DNA from: an uncultured Alphaproteobacteria bacterium
GTDB lineage: Bacteria > Pseudomonadota > Alphaproteobacteria > Rhodobacterales > Rhodobacteraceae
Assembly: GCA_902537215.1 (NCBI GenBank)
Contig: CACBAM010000012.1
Span: 1 to 64,000, forward strand
Length of the DNA: 64,000 nt
Direction of reading: 5' to 3'
Shown: positions 16,400 to 25,838 of the stretch, one piece after another
Numbering within the stretch: the first letter of the stretch is position 1
Layout: each line of letters begins with the position of its first letter
Made by a program: the position numbers and the translations under genes
The notes under the pieces: generated by a model
Databases searched by the model: none
The model's input: only the letters and a program-made list of their open reading frames with translations
Told to the model about the DNA's origin: nothing

Positions 16400-17613
16400 C
16401 GCACCACTATTTGAAAAGACCTATTGAAGTAATTGATAAACGAAGAAATCAACAATGATACTGCAAGATAAAAACCCATAAGCAAAAGCATTGACTCCAA
16501 CTCTCTTCCAGTCTGATTAAGAGTAATTCCTCCTAGAGTTCCTCTAACGTCCATGTATCCTACTGCGATAGCGAGAGATGAATTTTTAGTTAAATTTAGA
16601 TAATTTGAGATAAGAGGAGGAACAATAATCCTCAAAGCCTGTGGAAGGATTATAAGGCTCATTATTTTGTTAGGTCTCAAACCCAGAGATGCTGCTGCCT
16701 CAGATTGGCCTTTGGAAACCGCCATGATGCCTGCTCTTACTATCTCAGCAATAAAAGCAGAGGTATAGAAGGCTAATGCTAAGGTCAATGCAAGAAATGA
16801 GTTTCGAAGATGTATTCCGTCTTTAAAATTAAACCCTTTGAGATAAGGATACTCGAGTGACACTGGCTGGCCCATTGCAAAAAAAAGTATTAATGTCGGA
16901 AAAATAATTACTGCTACACTAATCCAAAATGTAGGTAAGCTTTTTCCAGTATCTTTTTTCTGTTTATTTGCGTATCGAATAAAATAAATAACGGCAACAA
17001 TCGAAAGACCAAAGCACAGCAGTAACCAGTAGGCTCCTTCGGCCAAAACTGGTGCCGGAAAATACGTTCCTCGATTTGTTATCGCTACACTCTCAAAAAA
17101 TAACATCGTAGCTTCGGGTTCAGCACCTTTGAAAGCCCTTGGTGCGGGGGTAAATTCCGTAAGCAAAGCAAAAACCATCACAATCCAAAGGAGTACTGGG
17201 ACATTTCTAAAACCTTCTATATAGGCAGACATAAGTTTTGCCACAATCCAATTTTTTGAAAGGCGTAGAATACCGACAAAAAGCCCGAGAACTGTAGCTA
17301 TTATGCACCCTACAAATGCAACCAGTAGAGTATTAAGAATGCCAACTAAAGCCGCCATTCCGTGCGTACTATCACTAGTGTAAGGTATTAGTCGCTGGTT
17401 AATGTCGTATCCCGCTCTTAGCCATAGAAAATTAAAGCTCACATCTTTATCAAGCAAGGCTAAGTTTTTAATAGTATTATCGACTAGCCAGAAAAATACA
17501 GCCATAAATATTATAAACGTGATTACTTGTAGCGACATTCCTCTATAACGTGTGTCGCTTAGCAACATACTAAATTTAAAACTTTCTGATGGTGGAAGAG
17601 TTGGTGAGCTCAT
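16396..17613 (-). CDS. aapQ: General L-amino acid ABC transporter permease AapQ
   Basis: A 405-residue permease and partner of AapM. The first helix (VITFIIFMAVFFWLVDN) is followed by a periplasmic stretch with WLRAGYDINQRLIPY, typical of AapQ. The C-terminal core has the EAA loop GQSEAAASLGLRPNK and LIILPQALRIIVPPL. It forms the inner-membrane channel through which substrates delivered by AapJ pass. It is separated from aapJ by 163 bases that contain a strong hairpin (17733-17761), which probably lowers permease expression relative to the binding protein. Confidence 0.95.
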   Translation of the reverse strand: MSSPTLPPSESFKFSMLLSDTRYRGMSLQVITFIIFMAVFFWLVDNTIKNLALLDKDVSFNFLWLRAGYDINQRLIPYTSDSTHGMAALVGILNTLLVAFVGCIIATVLGLFVGILRLSKNWIVAKLMSAYIEGFRNVPVLLWIVMVFALLTEFTPAPRAFKGAEPEATMLFFESVAITNRGTYFPAPVLAEGAYWLLLCFGLSIVAVIYFIRYANKQKKDTGKSLPTFWISVAVIIFPTLILFFAMGQPVSLEYPYLKGFNFKDGIHLRNSFLALTLALAFYTSAFIAEIVRAGIMAVSKGQSEAAASLGLRPNKIMSLIILPQALRIIVPPLISNYLNLTKNSSLAIAVGYMDVRGTLGGITLNQTGRELESMLLLMGFYLAVSLLISSFINYFNRSFQIVVR

Positions 17614-17732
17614 TTTAGTTCCATAATTTACATCTGACTATAGTTTATAAAATTTTATCTACAGAGGTAATATAAATTAATAAAACCTGCAACATGTAGG
17701 TTTAGTAAAAATTCAAATTATTTTTGTAAACG

Positions 17733-17761
17733 AAAAAGGGGCGTTCGAGACGCCCCTTTTT
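17733..17761 (-). terminator. Intercistronic hairpin between aapJ and aapQ
   Basis: AAAAAGGGGCGT and ACGCCCCTTTTT form a perfect 12-bp stem around TCGAG, ending in a run of T on the transcribed strand. It lies 16 bases after the aapJ stop. It is a textbook intrinsic terminator that could act as a partial terminator or mRNA stabiliser. Confidence 0.85.
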
Positions 17762-17776
17762 AAATAGGTTTTCAAA

Positions 17777-18790
17777 TCATCTAAATGGAGGTGAATAAAG
17801 AATACCACCCTTAGTCCAAGACGCATTCACACCTCTTTCGATGTTAATACCGCTTGTAGCACCTAGATTATTTTCAAAGATTTCGCCGTAGTTTCCACCC
17901 GCTTTAATCGCGTTGTACATAGCGTTCTTAGGAAGTCCAACCATAGCTAGAATATCATCATCACCGGTTCCAAGAAGTCTATGGATCTCGGCATCTTTAG
18001 TATCTTTCCAACTATCGATGTTGCCCTTTGTTATTCCTTTTTCTTCAGCAATAACTAGCGCATTTAGCACCCAACGTCCTATGTCAGCCCAATTATCATC
18101 ACCGTGTCTCACAAGAGGTCCAAGTGGCTCTTTTGAAATGATTTCCGGCAGAACGAGGTGATCATCAGGATTTTCAAGGTTTACTCTTGTACCGTGTAAT
18201 GCGGAGGCATCGGTTGTGTATGTGTCACACGCTCCGGCAAGATACTGCTGTTGAGATTCTGCATTATCAGCAGTTGGTACAGGCTCGTAGCTCATACCAT
18301 TTTCCTTGAAGTAGTCAGCAAGGTTAAGTTCTGTTGTTGTTCCAACTTGAATACATACGGTCGCACCGTCTAATTCTGTTGTAGACTTAACACCTAGTTC
18401 TTTCTTAACCATGAAGCCTTGACCATCATAATAGTTTACACCTAAAAATGTCTGCTTCAGGTCGGTATCTCTACTATATGTCCATGTTGTGTTTCTAGCA
18501 AGTATGTCAACTTCTCCGGCTGCCAATGCTGTAAATCTTACTGCAGAGGTCAAACCGACAAATTTCACTGCCATTGGATCACCAAAAATCGCAGCTGCTA
18601 GAGCTCGACAATAGTCCACGTCAAATCCAACATCTTTACCGCTATCATCGACAGTAGCAAAACCAGGTGCACCCGTGGATACACCACACAATAAATTTCC
18701 ACGTGCCTTCACATCATCTAATGTTCCAGCAAAAGTACCACCAGCAGCTAAAGCCAACGCTGTGAGCACTCCCAAAAATAGTTTCTTCAT
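17777..18790 (-). CDS. aapJ: General L-amino acid ABC transporter, periplasmic binding protein AapJ
   Basis: A 337-residue solute-binding protein. Residues 1-22 are a Sec signal peptide (KKLFLGVLTALALAAGGTFA, cleavage after the second Ala-rich turn). The mature protein starts with TLDDVKARGNLLCGVSTGAPGF, followed by GFDVDYCRALAAAIFGD and the type-specific LAARNTTW-like segment (DILARNTTWTYSRD). Aap-type proteins bind a broad range of L-amino acids. It is the first gene of the operon, with its own promoter and leader, and is followed by the terminator-like hairpin, so more of it than of the permeases is expected. Confidence 0.96.
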   Translation of the reverse strand: MKKLFLGVLTALALAAGGTFAGTLDDVKARGNLLCGVSTGAPGFATVDDSGKDVGFDVDYCRALAAAIFGDPMAVKFVGLTSAVRFTALAAGEVDILARNTTWTYSRDTDLKQTFLGVNYYDGQGFMVKKELGVKSTTELDGATVCIQVGTTTELNLADYFKENGMSYEPVPTADNAESQQQYLAGACDTYTTDASALHGTRVNLENPDDHLVLPEIISKEPLGPLVRHGDDNWADIGRWVLNALVIAEEKGITKGNIDSWKDTKDAEIHRLLGTGDDDILAMVGLPKNAMYNAIKAGGNYGEIFENNLGATSGINIERGVNASWTKGGILYSPPFR

Positions 18791-18815
18791 ATTTTTTCCT
18801 TCTTTAACCTAATTT

Positions 18816-18829
18816 AAGTTTCGAAACTT
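18816..18829. promoter_or_regulatory. 14-bp perfect palindrome in the aapJ leader
   Basis: AAGTTTCGAAACTT is its own reverse complement. It lies between the probable -10 box and the ribosome binding site of aapJ, the position for an operator that blocks early transcription. The regulator is not encoded nearby. Confidence 0.45.
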
Positions 18830-18836
18830 TCGTGTG

Positions 18837-18865
18837 TATATAAAAAATATTCGTACACACTTCAA
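18837..18865 (-). promoter_or_regulatory. Probable aapJ promoter
   Basis: On the minus strand TTGAAG (18865-18860) and TATATA (18842-18837) are separated by 17 bases, which puts the transcription start about 40 bases before the aapJ ATG. GTGTGTA and TACACAC arms flank the -10 region. The rest of the 18791-19028 spacer shows only a small imperfect hairpin near 18997-19021, possibly the end of the ATP12 transcript. Confidence 0.5.
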
Positions 18866-19028
18866 AGATCGTCATTTTAAACATTCTCACGTTTTTTTCC
18901 ACTTTTAATTATTCATGTTGAAAAAATTCATTAAAATCAGTTAATTAAAGGGCATTTCATCTTATTTTTTTAGAAAATTCTTCTCAAACACTGATTCTTC
19001 AATCAACAATGATTCTTGAAGCCCCCAA

Positions 19029-19730
19029 CTAGATCATTTGAAGTATTTTTGTCAGATCTTTGAAATGATCAAAATCTACATTTTTTTTCTGCTTTTCTTC
19101 TTCGACTTCACCCCAGACTTCAATTCTAAAGTTATCTTCAACATTAGCAACTTCCCAGGCGAGTTCTGGACTTACTACGTTTTTATAAAGCGCTAGACAA
19201 GTAAAAAAAGATCCCAGGCTTTTAGTCAGCTCATGTATTGCAGTTAGATGAAAATTATCAAGCTCTTCTAAGTATTTTTTAATTATGTTAGCGTTTAGGC
19301 GTGGCTGCTCTATGAAAAGAAGTCCAGTTCCTATATTCAATTTTATTGAGAAAAATTTTTCAACCCATTCTATCAAGGGACTATAGAGATTTTCTTGCTT
19401 CAAATGTAGTTTTGTTGGTTCACTTGCGATATAACAAATCGGATCACAGTTGCCATATTCCACCAAACGACCAAAAACAGCTTCCCTCTCTTTTTTTGTA
19501 ATATCCGTCGCTGAAAAGCAAAATTTTGTAAAGAAACTGTTTTTAATAGCACTAAGTTTTCCATCTGCACTCCACTCCCTTACAACCTCGTTAGCTAATT
19601 GTTCAGACAGCCTTAATTTATGGCCTTTATCTGATTTGAGGCATACCTCATCTAAGTAAATGAGGAACAAGTTTTCACTTTGCTCCTCTTTTCTGACTCT
19701 TTTCCAGTATTTATCTTTGCTAATAATCAT
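19029..19730 (-). CDS. ATP12-family F1-ATPase assembly chaperone
   Basis: A 233-residue protein of the ATP12 family, shared by alphaproteobacteria and mitochondria. In mitochondria it protects unassembled F1 alpha subunits. Recognisable landmarks are RLSEQLANEVVREW near the start, the D/P-CYIA segment, PLIEWVEKFF, LTAIHELTKSLGS and the C-terminal SPELAWEVANVEDNFRIEVWGE block. The sequence is divergent but the order is right. The gene follows rluC on the same strand with 31 bases between, an arrangement common in this class. ATP synthase genes are not in the window. Confidence 0.85.
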   Translation of the reverse strand: MIISKDKYWKRVRKEEQSENLFLIYLDEVCLKSDKGHKLRLSEQLANEVVREWSADGKLSAIKNSFFTKFCFSATDITKKEREAVFGRLVEYGNCDPICYIASEPTKLHLKQENLYSPLIEWVEKFFSIKLNIGTGLLFIEQPRLNANIIKKYLEELDNFHLTAIHELTKSLGSFFTCLALYKNVVSPELAWEVANVEDNFRIEVWGEVEEEKQKKNVDFDHFKDLTKILQMI

Positions 19731-19761
19731 AGGTGTTTAATTCTAAACCATTAATTGCACA

Positions 19762-20739
19762 TCAAATTTTCCAACCAAAATGTTTCCAAACTAAACCCAT
19801 ATGCTTAGGCAAAGGTGCTTCAATTTTTGTTGTCTTTTTTGATATTGGATGTACGAAAATAACGCACCTTGCATGCAGAAAGAGCTTTTTAAAGCTAAAT
19901 GGAAAGTCTTTAGAATTCTTATTTTCACCGCTTTTGTATTTTCTATCTCCTACGATGGGGTTTCCTAACTCAGCACAATGAATTCTCAACTGATGAGTAC
20001 GACCAGTAGCAGGTTTTAATTCTAGCCACGCATATTTTGACCCTATCTTTTCTATCACCTTATAGAAAGTAAGTGCTTTTTTCTTACTAGCACTATTTTG
20101 CCTACTTTTTTTTTGCCCTATAAGCCCCCTATCAACACTGGGCTTCCAAATATCTACGTTTCCGATATAGCTTTCCAATATACCTTTTTCTTTTTTTGGT
20201 ACCCCTTCAACAAGTGCCCAATATATCTTCTCAACCTGTTTGTCCCTGAATAGAGCAGCAAAAGCGCTAGCCGTCTTAACGTCTCTCGCTAGCAACAAAA
20301 TACCAGAGGTTTCCTTATCAAGCCTATGAATTAATCTTGGTGGATCCTTTGAACCAAATTGTAGTGTGGATTTATATGCATCTACATGACGCGTTCCCTG
20401 ATTACTACCTCCTTGCGAGGCTAAACCCTCTGGTTTGTTCAGGGCAATCAAATTATTGTCCTTAAAGATTATTGCACTAAGTAACAACTCAGCCAATTTA
20501 GGATCAATTTTTGAAGTTGGTTCATCGCCATTGACACTTAAGGAGGGGATAGTAACCACATCACCTTTTTTAAGTCTGTAAGACGCCTGTGTCTTAATGC
20601 CGTTAACTTTAATCAAACCTTTTCTACAGAGCGTGTTCACCGACTTGAAAGTTAGCCGCCTATCATTTCTTTTAATCCAGGTGCTTAGCCTGCAGTCGAT
20701 TCCATCTTCCTCAACGATTATGTCTCGGCTATCAGCCAT
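19762..20739 (-). CDS. rluC: 23S rRNA pseudouridine synthase, RluC/RluD family
   Basis: A 325-residue pseudouridine synthase. Residues ~17-70 are an S4 RNA-binding domain (RLSTWIKRNDRRL through KKGDVVTIP). The catalytic domain carries HRLDKETSG (138-146) with the catalytic Asp141, then GRTHQLRIHCAELGNPIVGD. RluC modifies positions 955, 2504 and 2580 of E. coli 23S rRNA, and close relatives modify other sites, so the exact target is inferred. It lies 14 bases downstream of rplQ with no visible terminator and may be transcribed with the alpha operon. Confidence 0.88.
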   Translation of the reverse strand: MADSRDIIVEEDGIDCRLSTWIKRNDRRLTFKSVNTLCRKGLIKVNGIKTQASYRLKKGDVVTIPSLSVNGDEPTSKIDPKLAELLLSAIIFKDNNLIALNKPEGLASQGGSNQGTRHVDAYKSTLQFGSKDPPRLIHRLDKETSGILLLARDVKTASAFAALFRDKQVEKIYWALVEGVPKKEKGILESYIGNVDIWKPSVDRGLIGQKKSRQNSASKKKALTFYKVIEKIGSKYAWLELKPATGRTHQLRIHCAELGNPIVGDRKYKSGENKNSKDFPFSFKKLFLHARCVIFVHPISKKTTKIEAPLPKHMGLVWKHFGWKI

Positions 20740-20753
20740 TAATAAGCAATTAA

Positions 20754-21188
20754 TTACTCTCTATTTTCGGTGGCTTCGGCACTTTCCTGTTCTTCTACAC
20801 GTTTTCGATCACCTGCACCTTTGGCGTTTTCATCTCTATCAACAAGTTCTATTATAGCCATATCCGCCATGTCCCCATATCTCTGACCAGCTTTTAGAAC
20901 TCTTACACAGCCTCCATGTCGATCTTTATAACGTGATGCTAGAACATCAAACAATTTTTTTACGGCGTCTTGCTGTTTAATCCTTGAAATTAAAATTCTT
21001 CTAGAATGCAAATTGCCTTTCTTCGCGAGGGTTATTAACTTTTCCACAATCGGCTTCAGTTCTTTTGCTTTAGGAAGCGTTGTTTTAATTTGTTCGTGCT
21101 CAATTAAGCTACAAGCCATATTAGCAAACATAGCTGACCTATGTTCATGCGTTCTGTTTAACTTCCTGTAACCATGCGAATGTCTCAT
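20754..21188 (-). CDS. rplQ: 50S ribosomal protein L17
   Basis: A 144-residue L17. It begins [17 protein letters not shown], has the [21 protein letters not shown] helix and the [18 protein letters not shown] block. The acidic tail ([13 protein letters not shown]) is longer than in enterobacteria, as is usual for alphaproteobacteria. L17 binds 23S rRNA near the exit-tunnel rim. It is the last gene of the alpha operon, 22 bases after rpoA. Confidence 0.97.
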   Translation of the reverse strand: MRHSHGYRKLNRTHEHRSAMFANMACSLIEHEQIKTTLPKAKELKPIVEKLITLAKKGNLHSRRILISRIKQQDAVKKLFDVLASRYKDRHGGCVRVLKAGQRYGDMADMAIIELVDRDENAKGAGDRKRVEEQESAEATENRE

Positions 21189-21210
21189 TGTGCATCCCTC
21201 TTATAGTTAT

Positions 21211-22227
21211 TTAATATTGATCTTCATGTTTTTTTGCAAGTTCTTCAATGTTTTCAGGTGGCCACTCAGAAACATCCATTCCTAAATGCAGCCCCATTGA
21301 AGTAAGAACTTCCTTAATTTCATTGAGAGATTTTCTGCCAAAGTTAGGGGTCCTTAACATTTCAGATTCCGTTTTTAAAATTAAGTCACCAATGTAAACA
21401 ATATTATCGTTCTTTAAGCAATTTGCAGACCTTACTGATAGCTCAAGTTCCTCAACTTTTTTCAATAAAAGTGGATTAAAAGCTAGTTCATCTTCCTCAC
21501 TTGCAATCTCTTCAGCTTGAGGCTCCTCAAAATTCACGAAAACAGTAAGCTGATCTTGTAATATTCTAGCAGCAAAAGCTATCGCATCCTCCGGACTCAC
21601 TGATCCATCGGTCTCTATGGATAGCGAGAGTTTATCATAGTCAAGAACTTGCCCTTCACGCGTAGAGTCCACCTTGTATGACACTTTTTTCACGGGAGAA
21701 AACATAGCGTCTACAGATATCAAACCTATAGCCATATCTTCATCTCTATGTTTATCACCTGGCACGTATCCTTTTCCAGTATCAACCGTAAGTTCCATAT
21801 CAAGTGATCCGCCTTCATCGAGCTGACATATCATAGCATCTTTGTTCAGAATGCTTATTCCATTTGTCTCAACAATATCTCCGGCGGTAACAGCCTTAGG
21901 GCCTTGTTCTTTCAATGTTAATTTCTTTGGACCCTCTACTTCCATACCTACTGCGATAGCCTTAAGATTTAGAACTATATCTGTAACATCCTCTCTTACG
22001 CCTGGTATTGAAGAAAATTCGTGTAAAACACTATTTATCTTTACTGAAGTGATTGAAGCTCCTTGAAGAGAGGAAAGAAGCGTTCTTCTAAGAGCATTTC
22101 CTAAGGTAAGCCCAAACCCTCTTTCGAGTGGTTCAACAACAATAGTTGCAGAATTTGGATTTTGTTCATCGTTTACTAAATTTAAACCCGAAGGTTTTAT
22201 AAGTTCATGCCAGTTTTTGTGGATCAT
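21211..22227 (-). CDS. rpoA: RNA polymerase alpha subunit
   Basis: A 338-residue alpha subunit. The N-terminal dimerisation domain (to about residue 235) includes [20 protein letters not shown]. An acidic linker follows, and the C-terminal DNA- and activator-binding domain ends the protein with [20 protein letters not shown] and [20 protein letters not shown]. It nucleates polymerase assembly by binding beta and beta-prime. It sits between rpsK and rplQ. rpsD, which interrupts this position in enterobacteria, is absent here, as is normal for alphaproteobacteria. Confidence 0.98.
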   Translation of the reverse strand: MIHKNWHELIKPSGLNLVNDEQNPNSATIVVEPLERGFGLTLGNALRRTLLSSLQGASITSVKINSVLHEFSSIPGVREDVTDIVLNLKAIAVGMEVEGPKKLTLKEQGPKAVTAGDIVETNGISILNKDAMICQLDEGGSLDMELTVDTGKGYVPGDKHRDEDMAIGLISVDAMFSPVKKVSYKVDSTREGQVLDYDKLSLSIETDGSVSPEDAIAFAARILQDQLTVFVNFEEPQAEEIASEEDELAFNPLLLKKVEELELSVRSANCLKNDNIVYIGDLILKTESEMLRTPNFGRKSLNEIKEVLTSMGLHLGMDVSEWPPENIEELAKKHEDQY

Positions 22228-22303
22228 CTAGTCCTCCATTCTTACATTAGCTCGATCCGTGACAGCTAAGCGTTCCCGAGGTTGAAATATTTACGATGTG
22301 TCT

Positions 22304-22681
22304 TTAGACACGTCGTCGTTTTGGTGGTCTACATCCATTATGTGCAATTGGCGTAACATCTCTAATTGAGGTTACGTTCATTCCAATAGCGGACAGTGCT
22401 CTCAGTGCTGACTCTCTACCGGAGCCCGGACCTTGAACATGTACATCAAGAGACTTCATACCATGCTCCTGTGCCTTCTTTCCAGCATCCTCAGCCGCCA
22501 GCTGTGCAGCATATGGCGTTGCCTTTCTTGAACCTTTAAAACCCATAGTCCCGCTTGAAGACCACGCTATCGCATTTCCTTGCACGTCAGAAATTAGAAC
22601 TTTGGTATTATTGAAACTGGAATTTATATGAGCAATTCCGGTTGTAATATTTTTCTTCTCTTTCTTCTTTTTTTTTACCAT
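22304..22681 (-). CDS. rpsK: 30S ribosomal protein S11
   Basis: A 125-residue S11 of the platform. After a lysine-rich start, [21 protein letters not shown] and [18 protein letters not shown] are clear. The conserved ending is [18 protein letters not shown]. It contacts the 16S 690 loop and helps shape the Shine-Dalgarno chamber. It is separated from rpsM by 13 bases and from rpoA by 76 bases. Confidence 0.98.
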   Translation of the reverse strand: MVKKKKKEKKNITTGIAHINSSFNNTKVLISDVQGNAIAWSSSGTMGFKGSRKATPYAAQLAAEDAGKKAQEHGMKSLDVHVQGPGSGRESALRALSAIGMNVTSIRDVTPIAHNGCRPPKRRRV

Positions 22682-22694
22682 ATGATTTTCCGTC

Positions 22695-23063
22695 TTATTT
22701 TTTCTTTCCAGCTATTGCTTTTGCTGGTCCTTTTCTTGTTCTAGCATTAGTGTGCGTTCGCTGCCCTCTTACAGGTAAACCTCTCCTGTGCCTTAAGCCC
22801 CTGTAACATCCAAGGTCCATGAGCCTCTTAATATTTATTGTCCTTTCCCTTCTCAAGTCACCTTCTACCACCACATTACCATCGATTTGCTGTCTAATAG
22901 AAGCGACTTCTTGCTCGGAAAGTTGGTTTACTCGCGTAGATACGTTTACTCCCGCAGAATCACATATACTTTTAGAAGTAACTCTGCCTATACCGTGAAT
23001 GTAAGTGAGCGCAATTAAGACCCTCTTATTTGTCGGCAAATTTATCCCGGCTATTCTAGCCAT
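22695..23063 (-). CDS. rpsM: 30S ribosomal protein S13
   Basis: A 122-residue S13. It has the N-terminal [20 protein letters not shown], the helix-hairpin segment [14 protein letters not shown] and the basic tail [21 protein letters not shown]13 sits in the small-subunit head and bridges to the large subunit and to tRNA. A good promoter (23115-23142) precedes it, so rpsM-rpsK-rpoA-rplQ can be transcribed independently of secY-adk. Confidence 0.98.
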   Translation of the reverse strand: MARIAGINLPTNKRVLIALTYIHGIGRVTSKSICDSAGVNVSTRVNQLSEQEVASIRQQIDGNVVVEGDLRRERTINIKRLMDLGCYRGLRHRRGLPVRGQRTHTNARTRKGPAKAIAGKKK

Positions 23064-23114
23064 TCTTACTCTCCACTAATGTTTTCCTCTAACTATACAA
23101 CGATCCAGACTGTC

Positions 23115-23142
23115 TTTATAACGCTAAAATTAATAAGGTCAA
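23115..23142 (-). promoter_or_regulatory. Probable internal promoter for the rpsM-rplQ segment
   Basis: On the minus strand TTGACC (23142-23137) and TATAAA (23120-23115) are 16 bases apart, about 50 bases before the rpsM ATG, inside the 162-base gap after adk. Both hexamers match consensus at five of six positions. Confidence 0.55.
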
Positions 23143-23225
23143 TAGATCAATATAATATTTCTTTTATTCCTTTAAAATGTCATCTCAGCCTTCTTGAATA
23201 GACGCGGTATTAGGTACCAATGGCA

Positions 23226-23801
23226 TCATTTCTCAATATTTTGCAATTGACCTTCAATATCGCTACTAACTTGCTCAATACTTCTCATTCCATCTATTTT
23301 AACGAGTTTTTTCTGATCTAAATAGTATGGTTTTATCATTTCTGTACTCTCATGATAGATATTTAGCCTGTTTTTAAGTACTTCTTCGTTGTCATCACTT
23401 CGAACGTTTTTGCTTTCTTTGGCGCGATTTTCAATTCTATTTATTAACACCTCATCATTTACTACTATTTCGATTACCAAATCTAACCTTAACTTTAACT
23501 CATGTAATATTTTATCTAATGCTTTAGCCTGCTCCAAGTTACGTGGAAAGCCGTCGAATATAAAGCCGTCACTCCGGCTTTCTCTAAGCTTGTCTTTAAT
23601 CATTGATAGTATGATATCGTCAGAAACCAACTCACCTCTATTCATAATTGAGCTCGCTTTTTTACCCAATTCACTTCCTTCAGTTATGGCCTCCCTAAGC
23701 ATGTCTCCAGTCGATAATTGTTTTAGATTGAGTTTATCGACCAATCTTTGAGCTTGCGTCCCTTTTCCAGCTCCTGGGGGTCCAAACAATATTATAATCA
23801 T
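23226..23801 (-). CDS. adk: Adenylate kinase, short-LID form
   Basis: A 191-residue adenylate kinase that balances AMP, ADP and ATP. The P-loop is GPPGAGKGT (7-15), the AMP site includes LSTGDMLREAI and FDGFPRNLEQA. The LID (around KESKNVRSDDNEEV) is short and has no zinc cysteines, so this is the short form. The ATG overlaps the secY stop by 4 bases, which couples adk to the translocase gene, a common arrangement at the end of spc operons. Confidence 0.96.
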   Translation of the reverse strand: MIIILFGPPGAGKGTQAQRLVDKLNLKQLSTGDMLREAITEGSELGKKASSIMNRGELVSDDIILSMIKDKLRESRSDGFIFDGFPRNLEQAKALDKILHELKLRLDLVIEIVVNDEVLINRIENRAKESKNVRSDDNEEVLKNRLNIYHESTEMIKPYYLDQKKLVKIDGMRSIEQVSSDIEGQLQNIEK

Positions 23802-25150
23802 CTTCTAAACCTGTTTTGCCTTTTATTTTTCTTACCTAGGCGCGACTTCTCAATCAAACCTTCATATTGATAAGCTAACAGGTGCGATTGCAATTGTCCT
23901 ACTGTATCCAAAGTAACAGACACAACGATTAGTACTGATGTGCCACCAAAGTAAAAAGGAACATTCATTTGCGCTCTTAAAAACTCAGGCAAAAGACAGA
24001 CTGCGGCCAAATATAGTGACCCTACTACTAAAAGCCTGACCACAACGTATTCAAGGTATTCAGCTGTTTTTGGTCCTGGCCGTATTCCAGGAACAAATCC
24101 CCCCTGCTTTTTTATATTTTCTGCAACGTCCTCTGGTTTAAAAGAGACATTTAGTGTGTAAAAATAGGTGAAGAAAATAATCATTCCTCCAAAGAACAAA
24201 TAGTAGAGTACTTGGCCGGGGCCTAAATAGGCAGCTAAAAATCCAACGAAACCGGAACTATCGTTCGATGAGAAAGCGGTCATAGTTGTTGGCAATAATA
24301 ATAATGATGACGCAAAAATCGCAGGAATGACACCTGCTGGATTTACCTTAACCGGCAGGTTAGAGTTTTCGCCTTCAAATATTTTCATTCCTACTTGTCT
24401 TCTAGGGTACTGTAGAGGAACCTTACGCAGGGCCCTTTCAACGAAAACAACAAATGCTATCACAGCAATTACTACTATTATTAGAAAGATAATGGTAAAA
24501 GCACTTAGCGCTCCAGATCTACCAGATGCAAAAAACTGTCCTAAAGCTCCAGGTAATTCAGCTATTATACCAACGTATATAATTAACGAGATACCATTTC
24601 CGATACCCCTCTGAGTTATCTGCTCGCCAAGCCACATTAAAAGCATAGTGCCTCCCACGAGTGTAACAACGCAGGACACGCGAAAGAAAAGTCCAGGTTC
24701 TGACGCTAAACCCTGAGACTCAATACCAGCGGCTATCCCCCAGGATTGAAAGAAAGCCAGTATCACAGTACCGTATCTTGTATACTGATTTATTTTCTGT
24801 CTACCCTGTTCTCCCTCTTTTTTTAGTTGTTCAAGGTATGGAACCATAGAGGTTAACAATTGCATGATAATTGACGATGTTATATATGGCATAATTCCGA
24901 GTGCAAATACAGCCATTCTTCCCACCGCTCCACCGGTAAACATATTAAGCATCCCACCTATACCCTGAGCATTTTGCTCAAAAAAAGCCTTCAATTGCTC
25001 TGCATCCACACCGGGGACTGGCACATAAGTACCCGCTCTGTAAATGATTAGAAGCAATAGTGCATAAAGAATCCTGTTCTGAAGGTCTTTAGCTTTACCA
25101 ATAGAGCTCCAGCTCAAGTTGGCTGCCATCTGTTCTGCCGCAGATACCAT
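23798..25150 (-). CDS. secY: Protein translocase subunit SecY
   Basis: A 450-residue channel subunit with ten predicted membrane helices. Clear landmarks are RILYALLLLIIYRAGTYVPV (helix 1), the plug region after PGVDAEQL, GIMPYITSSIIMQLLT, QRGIGNGISLIIYVGIIAEL and the cytosolic loop RRQVGMKIFEGENSNLPVKV before the NPAGVIPAIFASSLLLLP helix. It forms SecYEG with SecE (50374-50565). It lies 15 bases after rplO. Confidence 0.98.
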   Translation of the reverse strand: MVSAAEQMAANLSWSSIGKAKDLQNRILYALLLLIIYRAGTYVPVPGVDAEQLKAFFEQNAQGIGGMLNMFTGGAVGRMAVFALGIMPYITSSIIMQLLTSMVPYLEQLKKEGEQGRQKINQYTRYGTVILAFFQSWGIAAGIESQGLASEPGLFFRVSCVVTLVGGTMLLMWLGEQITQRGIGNGISLIIYVGIIAELPGALGQFFASGRSGALSAFTIIFLIIVVIAVIAFVVFVERALRKVPLQYPRRQVGMKIFEGENSNLPVKVNPAGVIPAIFASSLLLLPTTMTAFSSNDSSGFVGFLAAYLGPGQVLYYLFFGGMIIFFTYFYTLNVSFKPEDVAENIKKQGGFVPGIRPGPKTAEYLEYVVVRLLVVGSLYLAAVCLLPEFLRAQMNVPFYFGGTSVLIVVSVTLDTVGQLQSHLLAYQYEGLIEKSRLGKKNKRQNRFRR

Positions 25151-25165
25151 GGTACAATATTCCTT

Positions 25166-25630
25166 TTATGCAGAAATAAGATTGAGTTCGCCACCCATCT
25201 TTTCAACTGCTTGTCTTGCTTTTTCGGAAGCGCTCGAAACTTCAATTTTTACTTTGGAGGCGAGAGATCCTTTTGCCAAAAGCTTTACGGAGACTGCATT
25301 CTTGTTTATTAAACCTACACTGCGAAGGACCGCTATATCTATCAACTTATTTTCGACAATCTTTTTAGCATCAATGAGCTTTTGGATTGACCCAAGGTTG
25401 ACTTGATCTAGTAGTTTTTTCGAATTTCTTGAATTGAAACCTCGTTTAGGCAACCTTTGATAAAGAGGCATTTGCCCACCTTCAAAAGCCTTTATTGAGA
25501 CACCCGATCTTGACTTTTGACCCTTTATTCCGCGGCCAGCAGTTTTACCCTTACCTGAACCGGGTCCCCTTCCAACCCTTACCCTTTTTTTAACGGCACC
25601 AGGATTATCCGAAATATCATTTAAACGCAT
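25166..25630 (-). CDS. rplO: 50S ribosomal protein L15
   Basis: A 154-residue L15, beginning [20 protein letters not shown] and containing the glycine- and arginine-rich [20 protein letters not shown] and [17 protein letters not shown] segments that thread into 23S rRNA. Its globular C-terminal domain follows. It lies between rpmD and secY, the standard spc-operon place. Confidence 0.97.
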   Translation of the reverse strand: MRLNDISDNPGAVKKRVRVGRGPGSGKGKTAGRGIKGQKSRSGVSIKAFEGGQMPLYQRLPKRGFNSRNSKKLLDQVNLGSIQKLIDAKKIVENKLIDIAVLRSVGLINKNAVSVKLLAKGSLASKVKIEVSSASEKARQAVEKMGGELNLISA

Positions 25631-25647
25631 TATCTTAAACTTCCTTT

Positions 25648-25827
25648 TTAATCTAAAACCTTAACCAGATGTCCTACTTTAGACAGCATCCCTCTTACTG
25701 AAGGCGTATCCTCGATTTCTCTTACCGAGTTAGTTTTCCAAAGTCCCAAGCCTTTAACAACCCTAATCTGATTTTGTGGCTGACGTATTAGAGACCTTAC
25801 CCTTTTTATTTTTATTTTCTTATTCAT
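25648..25827 (-). CDS. rpmD: 50S ribosomal protein L30
   Basis: A 59-residue L30 on the minus strand, starting with ATG at 25827: [20 protein letters not shown], then the conserved [20 protein letters not shown] turn and the ending [13 protein letters not shown]. It is the short bacterial form. It lies 11 bases after rpsE and 17 bases before rplO, as expected in the spc operon. Confidence 0.93.
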   Translation of the reverse strand: MNKKIKIKRVRSLIRQPQNQIRVVKGLGLWKTNSVREIEDTPSVRGMLSKVGHLVKVLD

Positions 25828-25838
25828 GAATTTTACCG

